A stretch of DNA of 64,000 bases from Fimbriimonadia bacterium (GCA_030427425.1 JAUICQ010000009.1:1-64000); one strand, 5' to 3'. Numbered from the stretch's first letter, positions 39,872 to 49,465 are shown. Numbers and translations are program-made. The notes: generated from the sequence alone by a model not told the origin.

Positions 39872-40167
39872 AGAGTGTGAGATTGCTCCGCTCTCTATTA
39901 AATTATTATCCTCGAATAAAACTACCTTAATGCTTTCTGCCTACCTCTAGCAATGCAATTCACTACGGGCCTAAAGTCCTTGCGGTGAAATAAGCCTTTT
40001 AAACTGTTTGTTCAAGTATCGTCCATGTTCATATACTCTTTTCCAGGTTTAGAACATGATAATTTTCACCATAATGACGAAAGGTTTAATATGGAAAGAA
40101 TACTAAGGTAAAAAATTATTGGAACGGCAATTAAGTTCCAAATAAACAAAGGAGGCTAGGTTTTAAA

Positions 40168-40227
40168 ATGAAAAACAACAAGAATATTAAAAAAGGTGCA
40201 GCCTACGAACTTTATTATATGGGTTGA
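40168..40227 (+). pseudogene. Short ORF with strong ribosome binding site, probable gene remnant
   Basis: AAAGGAGG (40148-40155) is 12 bases before ATG 40168, which opens a 19-residue frame (MKNNKNIKKGAAYELYYMG) ending in tandem TGA TGA. The sequence continues in frame as IEAIKRWRTKTL before another stop. KKGAAYE followed by aromatic residues is seen near the start of some Mrr-like or Holliday-junction-type nucleases, so a decayed nuclease gene is one possibility; a genuine tiny peptide is another. Confidence 0.35.
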
Positions 40228-40267
40228 TGAATTGAAGCCATAAAACGTTGGCGAACTAAGACTCTTT

Positions 40268-40302
40268 AGGATCACACACTGCATAAAAAAGTGTGTGATC
40301 CT
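40268..40302. terminator. Terminator hairpin downstream of the minus-strand MFS gene
   Basis: AGGATCACACACT (40268-40280) pairs perfectly with AGTGTGTGATCCT (40290-40302), a 13-bp stem and 9-base loop. It lies 31 bp beyond the stop of the 40333-41535 gene on the minus strand. No strong T run follows on either side. Confidence 0.6.
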
Positions 40303-40332
40303 CGTCAATTAATAAGATCTAAGAATTAATTT

Positions 40333-41535
40333 CTATAGACGTTCTTCTTTTTTCTCACTATTATCTATTAATTTACTCGTATAAACACTACTGGTAACCA
40401 TAATAGCAAACATAAAAAAGGCTGATACAAGAAACATGAGATCTATCATCTTATTGTAAAGAAGGCAACCTCCAATTATCGCTCCACCTATATTGCCTAA
40501 CATCATTGATATTAAAGCTGATAAATACCAGAATTCTGAAGAGATTCTACGGGACATCATCTTATTCTCAATAAATCTTTTCATTGCAACTGTCACTGCA
40601 ACCAACAGGGAAAGCATCACGACTGCTGCAGGGTTGCTATATATATTGTAATAATATATCACCAGAGTAAATGCCATTAAATAGAAGCAGCTTCTGAGAA
40701 ATTCGGATGAGAAATTTCTATAGATAGGATTATTAACAAGGAAATTTTGCACCAAATTTGTAACTATACCTCCCAAAATGATGGTTAATCCTATCATGAA
40801 CATCCCCTCTTCATTTTTATATAGAATTATAGAAAAGTATGGTGTCAGGATGTTAGTTGATAAGGAAAAAAGAAAATTGATAAGAAGAAGGAACCCGACT
40901 GTCTCTCTCTGAGATGAATAAATAGCCATAAATTCCTTCCAAGATATTGGAGACCTTTTGGTATGAATGCTTATACTATTTATTTCAGTCTTATCCGCAA
41001 ACAACATGGGTAAGATACTCATTAGAATTAGTGCTGCGCCCAGATAGAGGGACATCTGCAAGGAAGAATATTGAGATAAGTAGATATACGAAGTTACTAG
41101 TGCAATTCCGGAGAGCCTTCCTAGGTTATTGAGTATCCCAGAATATAAGAAGTTGTTGTTAGCTATAAGAGCTTTCATCAAACTATTAATTGTATGAAAA
41201 ACTACACATATACCTATCCCTGTTAAAAATCCGCCTATAATAGGATATAAAATGTTTGAGCTGAAACTGCTCAGATATATTCCAAAGCCTGCCAAAAATA
41301 TGGTACTACATAACAGAATCGAGTTATATTTAGAATTTATTCTAGTTAACAATAAACTAGATATAATAATGGCTGACCAAAGAGCACACTGACTGATAGT
41401 AAAGTAGTAGATTTTATCTTCCTGTTCCATCCACAGACTGTAGTAGATTTTGTATGCGGAGATACCAGCATAGAAGAGGATATAAGTGCTGTTCAACGCT
41501 ATTTTATTCTGTTCATATTGTTTTGGAAGAGTCAT
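40333..41535 (-). CDS. MFS-type transporter, paralogue A
   Basis: A 400-residue integral membrane protein with about twelve hydrophobic segments, in two halves split by a polar loop around residues 190-205 (DKTEINSISIHTKRSPISWK). It resembles major-facilitator permeases in topology but lacks a clear GxxxDRxGRR loop, so the subfamily is unknown. It is strongly similar to the divergent gene at 42143-43363, especially at the N-terminus (YEQNKIALNSTYILFYAGIS). The two face away from each other across 607 bp, so they arose by an inverted duplication. Confidence 0.75.
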   Translation of the reverse strand: MTLPKQYEQNKIALNSTYILFYAGISAYKIYYSLWMEQEDKIYYFTISQCALWSAIIISSLLLTRINSKYNSILLCSTIFLAGFGIYLSSFSSNILYPIIGGFLTGIGICVVFHTINSLMKALIANNNFLYSGILNNLGRLSGIALVTSYIYLSQYSSLQMSLYLGAALILMSILPMLFADKTEINSISIHTKRSPISWKEFMAIYSSQRETVGFLLLINFLFSLSTNILTPYFSIILYKNEEGMFMIGLTIILGGIVTNLVQNFLVNNPIYRNFSSEFLRSCFYLMAFTLVIYYYNIYSNPAAVVMLSLLVAVTVAMKRFIENKMMSRRISSEFWYLSALISMMLGNIGGAIIGGCLLYNKMIDLMFLVSAFFMFAIMVTSSVYTSKLIDNSEKKEERL

Positions 41536-42142
41536 CTTTTTATTCCCCTCTTAATGATACGTAGCTCTCCCAGGTAATTTGGTTTCAATTTTTCTAATTG
41601 AATACTCTCCATCTTTATTTTTGTGTTGCCTATATTCATCGTGTTAGCTTGTGCCTCTAGTTAGAATTCTTTTTACCATTTATTTAGTACACACAAATTT
41701 ATAATACTGAATAATCCATTAACAATAATATTCGTATTATTACCTGAAAAATACACTTTCTTTAATATATATCCAATAAAGTGCAACAATGTGCATTATA
41801 GTTGTATATTTTAACCTGTATTGTAAAAACACTTTTTTGAATAATTATGCTACCATTTTACTTCTAAAATATAAAAGAGTGGCAACTTCCATTTAGCGCA
41901 ACTTTATAGAAAATAATGAGAAAAAATCCCCGCAGGCTCTCATCCCACGGAAAGGACTTTAGAACTAACTACTTCTTACAAAAAACATATTTTACCAGTA
42001 GATTATAGAAGATTTATACATTAATGCATTATAGTTATTGTATAGCATGGGAAAAAATGTGCAACAATAATGAGTGCTGGTACACATTCGAATCAATAGA
42101 TTATAAGCGGTGACTATTCCAGCTAAACAAGGAGTTTAAAAG
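41536..42142. promoter_or_regulatory. Divergent promoter region between the paralogous transporters, with repeated motifs
   Basis: No gene is seen in this 607-bp AT-rich gap. GTGCAACAAT occurs at 41781-41790 and 42059-42068, and TGCATTATAGTT at 41792-41803 and 42025-42036, all on the plus strand. The paired recurrence in the only region shared by the two promoters suggests binding sites for a common regulator. A further start-proximal segment (AAACAAGGAGTTTAAAAG) gives the Shine-Dalgarno sequence of the plus-strand gene. Confidence 0.4.
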
Positions 42143-43363
42143 ATGGATCTTCCTAGAGCATATGAGCAGAATAAAATAGCGTTGAACAGCACTTATATCC
42201 TCTTCTATGCTGGTATATCCGCACACAAAATCTACTACAGTTTGTGGATGGAACAGGACGGAAAGATACATTATTCTACCGCAGCATATTGCTCACAGGC
42301 TTTTGCTATTTTAATAACAAGCTTACTATTATCCAGAATCCAACCTAAATATAACTTAATCCTGCTATGTGGCACCATGTTTTTGGCAGGCTTTGGAATA
42401 TATCTGAGCAGTTTCAGCTCAAACATTTTATATCCTATAGCTGGAGGATTTATAAACGGATTTGGAGTATGTATTGTTTTCCTTACTATAAATAGTTTAA
42501 TGAAAGCACTTACTGCAAATAACAACTTCTTATACTCCGGAATAATAAACAACTTAGGGAGACTAATGGGAATTGCTCTGGTAATGGCATATCTATACAT
42601 GTATCAACCTGCATCTTTGCAGAGTTCCCTCTATCTGGGCACAGCACTGATTCTAATGAGTATCATACCGATGTTATTTGCGGATAAAGCTAAGATTAAT
42701 ACTACTAATATAGATCTCACTAAAAATACAATAATCTGGAAAGAATTTTTAAAAATGTATTCAAACGATAGAGAGATCCTTTCTCTTGGTTTGTTGATGA
42801 ATTTTTTCTTCGCTGTATCTATCAATGTTCTCTTTCTTTATTTTCCAGTGATTCTCTATAGGAACGGTTCGGAATTGTTTACGATAGGATACACCATGAT
42901 ATTAGGAATGTTAGCTGTGATTGTAGGGCAAAATTTTTTCATGCATTACCCCGTAAATAGAGATTTTTCGAAGCGGTTTATTAGAGGAAATATCATTTTG
43001 ATGGCACTTATTCTTTTGATGTACAGCCAGAAAGTATTCAGTTATCCAGTAGGAATTATGCTCTTTTTCCTACCAGCAGCATTAACAAATGCCACAAAAC
43101 GATTTATTGAGAACAGGGTAGTATCTACCATCTCAAAATCTTGGCTCTCTGTAATATTAATCATTACTATGCTGGGAAACATTGCTGGAGTACTCATAGG
43201 TGGATTTTTAATCTACCATCAGATGATAGACCAGATGTTTATTGTTTCTGCCATTTTTACTATCATTAGTTGGGTAGTGTGTAGTAAATATACTGAGAAA
43301 ATACGAGCGGTACGGATGAAAAATATTTCTAACTATACCGAAATGCCGATTGAGGAAAAATAA
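42143..43363 (+). CDS. MFS-type transporter, paralogue B
   Basis: A 406-residue polytopic membrane protein, paralogous to 40333-41535. The first 40 residues are nearly identical in pattern (LPRAYEQNKIALNSTYILFY, then AGISAHKIYYSLWMEQDGKI), and FLAGFGIYLSSFSSNILYPI is shared exactly; later segments diverge more. About twelve membrane segments are visible. AAGGAG at 42129-42134 supports the ATG at 42143. Divergence concentrated away from the N-terminus may mean different substrates. Substrate unknown. Confidence 0.75.
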   Translation: MDLPRAYEQNKIALNSTYILFYAGISAHKIYYSLWMEQDGKIHYSTAAYCSQAFAILITSLLLSRIQPKYNLILLCGTMFLAGFGIYLSSFSSNILYPIAGGFINGFGVCIVFLTINSLMKALTANNNFLYSGIINNLGRLMGIALVMAYLYMYQPASLQSSLYLGTALILMSIIPMLFADKAKINTTNIDLTKNTIIWKEFLKMYSNDREILSLGLLMNFFFAVSINVLFLYFPVILYRNGSELFTIGYTMILGMLAVIVGQNFFMHYPVNRDFSKRFIRGNIILMALILLMYSQKVFSYPVGIMLFFLPAALTNATKRFIENRVVSTISKSWLSVILIITMLGNIAGVLIGGFLIYHQMIDQMFIVSAIFTIISWVVCSKYTEKIRAVRMKNISNYTEMPIEEK

Positions 43364-43380
43364 GCAGACCCCTTTCCTCT

Positions 43381-44496
43381 CTAGGTTAGATTCTCTGGAT
43401 TCAACTGGAGCAGATCTTTTGGTATAAACATCCCATCTTTCCTTATAAGCTCTCCATCTATCCATATTTCTCCACCGCCGTATTCTGGTCGTTGTATCTG
43501 TACCAGATCCCAGTGCACCGATGAAGTGTTCCCGTTATCACACTCTTTATAAGCTCTTCCAGGTGTTAGGTGCATACTGCCAGCAATCTTTTCATCAAAT
43601 AGGATATCGTTCATTGGCTCGGTGATCAGCGGATGGAAGCCTATCGCCCACTCACCAAAGTATCTAGCCCCTTCATCGGTATCGAGTATATCGTTTAGTT
43701 TTTTAACATTATTATCCGCAGTAGCCTCGATAATTTTTCCTTCTTTAACCTTAAAATGTACATTAGTGAAACTAGTATTCAGGTAGGTGCTAGGAATATT
43801 GTAAGTAATTTCACCTTCCATAGAGTATCTTGTTGGACATGTAAATACTTCACCATCTGGGATATTGTACTCACCAGTACATGGTATGCCTGGCAGACCC
43901 TCTATGCTGAATCTTAAATTTGTTCCAGGGGCTTTAATCTGCACTTCCTTTCCGGCGGTCATCCTTTGGGCTAAAGGTTCTGCTGCTTTGGCCATTTTAG
44001 GATAATCGATTGTACATACTTTCAGAAGATAGTCTGTAAATGCTTTGGTAGATTTGGATGCCATCTGAGCAGCCGTTTGGGATGGCCACATCACCAGCAC
44101 CCACTTTTTATTATCTAGTATCTCGTTCTGTGCTGCTCGTAAACCACTTCTCCAGCGCGCCATGTCTTCAGTCGGGACATCGGCTAAATCGAACGGATTC
44201 GTGTCTGAGAATAATTTGATTAAAGCTGTACATTTTTTCACTTCTTGCAGATCTTGTTCACCTAATTTCTTTATGAACTCATCTGAAGAACCTGGCACCT
44301 GCGCTGCTAATGGCAGGCTACTTTTCATCTTAACCATTACCTTGGCACCACGCTGATATGCTAACTTAACCAACTGTGCGACTGGCTCAGGGGGAATATT
44401 ATCGGTAGATATCAGAAGCACATCATCACTATTTAGACGTATCGAATGGTCCATTAACAAGTTAAATAGTTTAATTACTCTTTTATCTACTAGCAT
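43381..44496 (-). CDS. M29-family aminopeptidase
   Basis: A 371-residue metallo-aminopeptidase of the thermophilic-aminopeptidase (AmpS/AmpT/PepS) family, which removes N-terminal residues with a two-metal centre. The C-terminal catalytic half shows the ligand pattern: NIPDGEVFTCP (Glu), EGARYFGEWAIGFHPLITEP (Glu and His), and GNTSSVHWDLVQI (His and Asp). The N-terminal half (residues 1-180) is the usual Rossmann-like domain. It is convergent with MFS paralogue B. Cytoplasmic; likely peptide recycling. Confidence 0.92.
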   Translation of the reverse strand: MLVDKRVIKLFNLLMDHSIRLNSDDVLLISTDNIPPEPVAQLVKLAYQRGAKVMVKMKSSLPLAAQVPGSSDEFIKKLGEQDLQEVKKCTALIKLFSDTNPFDLADVPTEDMARWRSGLRAAQNEILDNKKWVLVMWPSQTAAQMASKSTKAFTDYLLKVCTIDYPKMAKAAEPLAQRMTAGKEVQIKAPGTNLRFSIEGLPGIPCTGEYNIPDGEVFTCPTRYSMEGEITYNIPSTYLNTSFTNVHFKVKEGKIIEATADNNVKKLNDILDTDEGARYFGEWAIGFHPLITEPMNDILFDEKIAGSMHLTPGRAYKECDNGNTSSVHWDLVQIQRPEYGGGEIWIDGELIRKDGMFIPKDLLQLNPENLT

Positions 44497-44563
44497 AATA
44501 ACTGTAGTATACCGTTGCTAAATAGATTAGAAATATAAACTCTTTTTATTATGGATAAATACT

Positions 44564-46246
44564 TCAATTCTGCAAGTTTACTCTTCCGTTTAGTATATCT
44601 TCTAAAATAACAAAAATCCGAAACAAAGGAATATAGGTATGCGATTCCGCAGGAAGTTTATAATATTGTATTTCTTCTGTTAATACTAGTACTCTATGTT
44701 GTAACATAAGTAAATACAGATTGCTCATTATTTTTTTGCCTTTTTCATCACGTCTATTTCTTTTATCTCTCATTTTAGCTCTAAGTTCTTCCACGGTGGG
44801 ATATAAACATTTTTTAGCATAGCTATGTATTATGTTTTGTATTGAGATATTTTTTCTTATTTCATTTCTAGAGAGAAGACAGCTTCTAACCACTTCATCT
44901 TCTAATTTTTTATTATCTACTAAAAAAGTAATCTGTTGAGAATCCTTAGCAGGACCCTCTGGAATTGTAATTACAGAATACTTGTCTCCTGAAAACACAC
45001 CCGATTCCTTGATGAGAAATTCACGGAAATCTTCTGGAGGCACACGTCCAACAAAGGATGAATTTTCATCACCACTTTTTAGCAATAGCGGATAAACTAT
45101 CTTACCGTTTTCACCTAATACTTTCACTGCAGAATAACAGCATGTTGTAAAATGCAGTAGAAAAGAGCTAACAGCACTGTCCATCATTACAGAAAAATTC
45201 CGATTAATCGCATCGATTTTTTCTAGAGGAATATATTCACAATTAGATATTAAACTCAGACTACTTAATGTAGATTTTTCCCGTTCTAGCGAATTATGAC
45301 CATTCACATTTTCGATATCGGTTCTTTTTGAGCTGTGCAATTTTGGAATAACTCCCGTATTCAAAAAGTCTGAAACATCTATTAAATGGTTCATCGCATG
45401 TTCTACAAAATTATCTATTAATTTATATTTCTTTCTGGAAATAGAAGCCGTTAAGTTACTGCTAAATTTAGCAAATTCTTCTTCATCTTCTTTACATATC
45501 TCAAGACATTTTTTCGGAGTACAGTACTCTGATAGTTCTTCTCTCAAAGATTTTATAGAATCGGGATGTGATATGCCTCTTTCTAAAATTTTTTGTTCTA
45601 ATAATTCTCTGATAATATATCCACGATTGATGATGTACATATATCTCATAGGAGCAGGAATCGCTGCATCAACCCTCTCCATTAGATAAGGATAGTGAAG
45701 ATGATTATAATTTATCAAACTTTCTGAATAATCTCTTACGGCAGAGGCTATTTCAGAGTTTTTTTGAATGCTACCATTTTTTCTTCGAAATTTATCAAAT
45801 CTTTTTTTAAGGTTTCTTCCGCCATTTATAGGTGAAGATCTCCAGAGTCTATTTATATCTTCACCATAATTCTCGGGGACAATATAAACATAATGTTCTG
45901 ATAGGTTATCAGGAATGATTAATAACTCTTCTCCTTGCAGGTGCTTAGAAAAAAAATCTGACAATTCATCCATTGAAAAAAAGTTAGTTATTTTCAGCTC
46001 TTCACTAGAAAGAGCTATGTACTTTGCATTCCCACCAAACACTTTATAGACATCTTTCTTAGAATATCCATCACTAGCATCTAAATGATAGATCTCTGAA
46101 AAAATATTTTTAGCACTCAACAAACCTTTAATCTCTAACAATGACGGAAATAAATCTTCCAAAGGAGTCTTCTGTGCTGCCGCATCACCTATGTCACATA
46201 TTAAAAAGGCAAAAATAACTGTTTTAATGATATTAAAATACTTCAT
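44564..46246 (-). CDS. Large exported protein of unknown function
   Basis: A 560-residue protein with a clear signal peptide (NIIKTVIFAFLICDIGDAAA, cleavage before QKTPLED). The mature chain is mixed, Lys/Glu-rich and largely helical, with several Cys (SEYCTPKKCLEICKEDEE; FTTCCYSAVKV). No repeat or enzyme motif is recognised. It is monocistronic, between the aminopeptidase and tRNA-Cys. Similar orphan secreted proteins recur in the window (22421, 61704, 63401), suggesting lineage-specific secreted proteins. Confidence 0.65.
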   Translation of the reverse strand: MKYFNIIKTVIFAFLICDIGDAAAQKTPLEDLFPSLLEIKGLLSAKNIFSEIYHLDASDGYSKKDVYKVFGGNAKYIALSSEELKITNFFSMDELSDFFSKHLQGEELLIIPDNLSEHYVYIVPENYGEDINRLWRSSPINGGRNLKKRFDKFRRKNGSIQKNSEIASAVRDYSESLINYNHLHYPYLMERVDAAIPAPMRYMYIINRGYIIRELLEQKILERGISHPDSIKSLREELSEYCTPKKCLEICKEDEEEFAKFSSNLTASISRKKYKLIDNFVEHAMNHLIDVSDFLNTGVIPKLHSSKRTDIENVNGHNSLEREKSTLSSLSLISNCEYIPLEKIDAINRNFSVMMDSAVSSFLLHFTTCCYSAVKVLGENGKIVYPLLLKSGDENSSFVGRVPPEDFREFLIKESGVFSGDKYSVITIPEGPAKDSQQITFLVDNKKLEDEVVRSCLLSRNEIRKNISIQNIIHSYAKKCLYPTVEELRAKMRDKRNRRDEKGKKIMSNLYLLMLQHRVLVLTEEIQYYKLPAESHTYIPLFRIFVILEDILNGRVNLQN

Positions 46247-46338
46247 GTAATTATAAGGAATAGTACCCTACATATACAAATGTTAAAGGAAAGCTAATCA
46301 TTTCCTTATCTATAAATATCAGGTAAACTAATGAAAAA

Positions 46339-46414
46339 GGCGCCGTACCCAAGTGGTTAAGGGGAGAGTCTGCAAAACTTTTATTCAGCAGTTCGAATCT
46401 GCTCGGCGCCTCCA
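46339..46414 (+). tRNA. tRNA-Cys (anticodon GCA)
   Basis: A 76-nt cloverleaf with encoded CCA. The acceptor stem GGCGCCG/CGGCGCC is 7 bp, the anticodon loop CTGCAAA gives anticodon GCA, and the T arm AGCAG-TTCGAAT-CTGCT is perfect. scpA begins 31 bases downstream, another case in this window of a protein gene placed directly behind a tRNA. Confidence 0.97.
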
Positions 46415-46445
46415 AATGTTTAGAGTCTGAATCTGTCATCGACTT

Positions 46446-47189
46446 ATGAATGTTCAACATGCTCCAGTAATACATACCTCGGATAAAAGCACACTACCCA
46501 TCCAAGAGCAGATCACGCTCTCCTCCGATAAATTCCAAGGTAGTTTAATTCAGCTGGTAGAAGCAACCAAGAAACATCAAATCTCTCTTAACGAAATATC
46601 TCTACTCCCATTCTGTACATCGTATGTAGAGTATATTATCCAGAATAACAATTTACAACTTGAAGAGAGTATCCTTGCATATTCACTATTAAGCTACCTA
46701 CTAGAAAAAAAGTCCTCGGCTCTACTTGCTCAACCATCCGAGGATGAACCTGAAGAAGAACTGCAATTAAGAAATACTTTAAATGAGGAAGAGATCGCCT
46801 ATATAACAGATGCTCTCATGGAACTTCATGAGCAAGCCAGCAAGTATCAACTACAAGGATTTATTGATGATTCTATCTATAAAAACAGAAAACGAGTGGA
46901 GGTCACCCTAAATCCGGAAGTACTTTCTGGATTATTAACCAGAATGATAGAACAAGCCAATCATCCAGCTCCACAGATTTTATCTAAACAGAGAAGATCG
47001 TTAAAACAGATGATTAAACTAGTATACGCATCTCTAAAGCCCACATTCACTCCTCTTAGCGAGGTAATGGGATTCACCTATACCAAAGAGGACTGCGTAT
47101 GGTGGCTGATGTCTATCCTGGAACTAATTAAAGAAGGCAGAGCTAGTGTGAAAATTCAACAAGATGAGGTACTCTTCGCAAAGATATGA
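46446..47189 (+). CDS. scpA: Segregation and condensation protein A
   Basis: ScpA is the kleisin subunit that bridges SMC heads in the bacterial condensin. The 247-residue protein carries the N-terminal kleisin pattern (SDKFQGSLIQLVEATKKHQI, then ISLLPFCTSYVEYI), the helix LEESILAYSLLSYLLEKKSS, a polar linker, and a C-terminal winged-helix segment (KRVEVTLNPEVLSGL and FLKM-like end). The N-terminal 25 residues are an extension; an internal start is possible. Its stop overlaps the scpB start (ATGA). Confidence 0.9.
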   Translation: MNVQHAPVIHTSDKSTLPIQEQITLSSDKFQGSLIQLVEATKKHQISLNEISLLPFCTSYVEYIIQNNNLQLEESILAYSLLSYLLEKKSSALLAQPSEDEPEEELQLRNTLNEEEIAYITDALMELHEQASKYQLQGFIDDSIYKNRKRVEVTLNPEVLSGLLTRMIEQANHPAPQILSKQRRSLKQMIKLVYASLKPTFTPLSEVMGFTYTKEDCVWWLMSILELIKEGRASVKIQQDEVLFAKI

Positions 47190-47785
47190 ATGGCTTCGAT
47201 GAAAACAAACAGAATGAAGAGATGCACAAACTATTCACCCTGCTCTTTACCGCTCAAGAACCTGTGGAAGAGATGAAGCTAATAGAGATTTTTCCAGAAC
47301 ATTCTGAGAACATCCTAGATCTTTTAGCAAATTTCAAAGAATACCTTCATGAAAATACACCACTATCCTTTAAAAAAATCGCTGGAGGATACAAACTTTG
47401 CACTAGGGTAGAATACACCGCCTGGATCCATGAGATACTACCTCCTAAAAAACAACGACTCTCCAAAGCACTCCTCGAAGTACTCTCCATCGTAGCCTAC
47501 TATCAACCAATCACTGCTCAGGACATAGAAGAACTAAGAGGATCACCGCCAGATTACGCAATTAATACTCTACTTGAAAGAGACTTCATATATGTAGTAG
47601 GGAAAAAAGAGACTCTGGGCCGACCCAATATCTATGCCACTACCGAACACTTCTTAAAAGTATTCGGATTAAATTCTTTAGATAATCTGCCTAAATTAGA
47701 AATTGCACCGCAACTTCCAGTCCATACAGAAGAGAGAGAGGATAATCTTGTGGGAGTGGGTGGTATCTCATCTTTGGGGAAATAA
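47186..47785 (+). CDS. scpB: Segregation and condensation protein B
   Basis: ScpB is the winged-helix partner of ScpA in SMC condensin. The 199-residue protein has the family signature LSKALLEVLSIVAYYQPITA followed by DIEELRGSPPDYAINTLLER and VVGKKETLGRPNIYATTEHFL (in parts), i.e. the second winged helix ending with the typical GRP...Y.TT..FL. It overlaps scpA by 4 bp. A hairpin GGTATCTCAT...ATGAGATACC (47762-47771 with 47786-47795) spans its stop and may terminate the operon. Confidence 0.95.
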   Translation: MNGFDENKQNEEMHKLFTLLFTAQEPVEEMKLIEIFPEHSENILDLLANFKEYLHENTPLSFKKIAGGYKLCTRVEYTAWIHEILPPKKQRLSKALLEVLSIVAYYQPITAQDIEELRGSPPDYAINTLLERDFIYVVGKKETLGRPNIYATTEHFLKVFGLNSLDNLPKLEIAPQLPVHTEEREDNLVGVGGISSLGK

Positions 47786-47795
47786 ATGAGATACC
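47762..47795 (+). terminator. Possible terminator hairpin of scpAB
   Basis: GGTATCTCAT (47762-47771) pairs perfectly with ATGAGATACC (47786-47795), a 10-bp stem around a 14-base loop that contains the scpB stop codon. No adjacent T run is present. Confidence 0.45.
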
Positions 47796-47930
47796 TTATG
47801 GTTAGGGATTGTTATGTGCTGCATTTGGTTTTCTCGGTTTATGTAGTTGTTGTTTTGCTTCGAGATACTAATAACCGTTTTTCTTAGTTTTCTTTTAGTT
47901 TCTCTACTCCTCCTGGAGGAGTTATCTAAT

Positions 47931-48263
47931 TCAACCATTTATATTATGAGAAGGTTCCACACTCCCATTTTTTTCTAATTTTTCTTGCTTTTTCAACATC
48001 TTCATACTAAAAAACAAGAAGAGTGTACCTATAAGACAGAGGCTTAAGGAAAAAATTATATCATAAATCATAATCTGAATAGTTCCATAAATCTCGTCGA
48101 TATTAACAGCATTGTCCGACGGTTTCACTTTAACATGATCTATTAACGAAAAGGATATAAACTGCAGAATTCTGTAGATACCGTAAAGATTTATTGCAAT
48201 CCCTACAGTAGTAAGAAAAAATGGAAGTTTACTCTTTTTATTCTGCTTCTCTTGCCGATTCAT
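47931..48263 (-). CDS. Small two-helix membrane protein, unknown
   Basis: A 110-residue protein with two hydrophobic segments (LPFFLTTVGIAINLYGIYRI, and IIFSLSLCLIGTLFLFFSMK), a short extramembrane loop between (about residues 37-55), and charged ends. Its start overlaps the end of the MFS gene by 26 bp, so it is the second gene of that operon. It may be an accessory to the transporter; no family is recognised. A short stem at 47906-47922 (ACTCCTCC/GGAGGAGT) lies past its stop. Confidence 0.6.
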   Translation of the reverse strand: MNRQEKQNKKSKLPFFLTTVGIAINLYGIYRILQFISFSLIDHVKVKPSDNAVNIDEIYGTIQIMIYDIIFSLSLCLIGTLFLFFSMKMLKKQEKLEKNGSVEPSHNING

Positions 48264-49437
48264 ATTTTCTATCCTTTATTAAGTATTTATAAGCTAAACA
48301 GATATTAACAACTATAAGGCTACCACTTAATACGTAAGGCCCCCAAGAATACGCTGCTAACATCATATTGGCCAGAATACTACCAACCATCCTAGCCATA
48401 GACGTCAACGATTGAGTAATACCAAACACCCCACCCTGATTATCCTTATCTATATTCTTCGAAATTATCCCAACAATACAAGTATCTATTAATGTTCTCG
48501 ATAATCCCATGGCCAGTACAGTAAGTAATAAAGGGACCCATGGCCAAGCAACAGGCAAAAGATAAAAACTAGCACTTATAATAGGCATGCTACAAATAGC
48601 AAGCTTTTCATTACTATATTTCATGGTAAGCTTCTGAACACCAACCCCATTCATCAATCCTGCCGATATTCCCAGCATAAATAACACTGCACATACCTCA
48701 TTTCTACTCATGTAGAAATACTTTACAGCATACTGCATAAAGGTAGTATCTACTAAAATAATAGCGAAAGCACCAATAAAATAGATTAAAAACACAGGAT
48801 ACAGATGTGGATGCTTAGAGAGCTTCTTAAACGGATTCAACTCTGGCTTGCCATTATTTCCCATCAACTCTCTCTTTCTAGATTCCGGGAGCCAGAAAAA
48901 TATATAGAGAAAGTTAATCGCAGAGAATATACAGGCCGTATACCCTAAGAGATAAGGCGACCCCTTACCTAAGGTTATGAGCAACATTCCCATGGGAAAA
49001 CCTAGAGTGAATCCGGCTGCTAATGCCGCCCCAATCAGACCCAGGTACCTGGTACGATTCTCCTCATTTGAAATATCCGATATATACGCTTGAGCAACAC
49101 CTATGTTAGAAGAAGATATCCCGACTATAATACGGGCAAGAATCATAAGCGGTAGCGTACTAGCATTGGCGTAAATAATAAAACTAAGTGTGGTTAGAAT
49201 CGTAGAGACAAGCAACACTGGTCGTCTTCCTATGTTATCACTAATCTTTCCTAAAATCGGGGCAAAAATAAACTGGGAAATACTAAAGACAGAAATGGTA
49301 AACCCTACAAGAAAACCCTCTCCACCAGCATACTCACATGCCCTTAGTTGAATATCGGGAATAAACATCCCAAAAGCAAGTAGATCGATAAAAACAGTTA
49401 TTAGTATTCCAAACAATAACCGTTTATTCTTGTCCAT
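48238..49437 (-). CDS. MFS transporter of the TetA/multidrug-resistance type
   Basis: A 399-residue major-facilitator drug:proton antiporter-like protein with twelve membrane segments. The diagnostic loop 2-3 motif is GKISDNIGRRPVLL (residues about 63-76), and motif C-like sequence in helix 5 is AALAAGFTLGFPMGM. N-terminal LFGILITVFIDLLAFGMFIP has the family's acidic residue in helix 1. Exported compound unknown. It is the first gene of a two-gene operon with the overlapping small membrane protein. Confidence 0.9.
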   Translation of the reverse strand: MDKNKRLLFGILITVFIDLLAFGMFIPDIQLRACEYAGGEGFLVGFTISVFSISQFIFAPILGKISDNIGRRPVLLVSTILTTLSFIIYANASTLPLMILARIIVGISSSNIGVAQAYISDISNEENRTRYLGLIGAALAAGFTLGFPMGMLLITLGKGSPYLLGYTACIFSAINFLYIFFWLPESRKRELMGNNGKPELNPFKKLSKHPHLYPVFLIYFIGAFAIILVDTTFMQYAVKYFYMSRNEVCAVLFMLGISAGLMNGVGVQKLTMKYSNEKLAICSMPIISASFYLLPVAWPWVPLLLTVLAMGLSRTLIDTCIVGIISKNIDKDNQGGVFGITQSLTSMARMVGSILANMMLAAYSWGPYVLSGSLIVVNICLAYKYLIKDRKYESAREAE

Positions 49438-49465
49438 ATAGTAATTATATCCTCTTGATAACGCA

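Larger units (their letters stand above)
39872..40332. other. Intergenic region with a small remnant-like ORF
   Basis: This 461-bp gap carries no full-length gene. Just after the M16 stop, a weak stem (TAGAGAG ... CTCTCTA, about 39868-39900) could end that transcript. A 19-codon ORF with a strong Shine-Dalgarno sequence begins at 40168, and a terminator hairpin stands at 40268-40302. The rest has several short plus-strand fragments and may be decayed coding DNA. Confidence 0.5.

Noticed and set aside
40219-40260. TGA read as tryptophan (alternative code) in the small ORF
   Set aside because: TGA is the real stop of the HAD gene (overlapping ATGA) and of several other genes, so the standard bacterial code applies.
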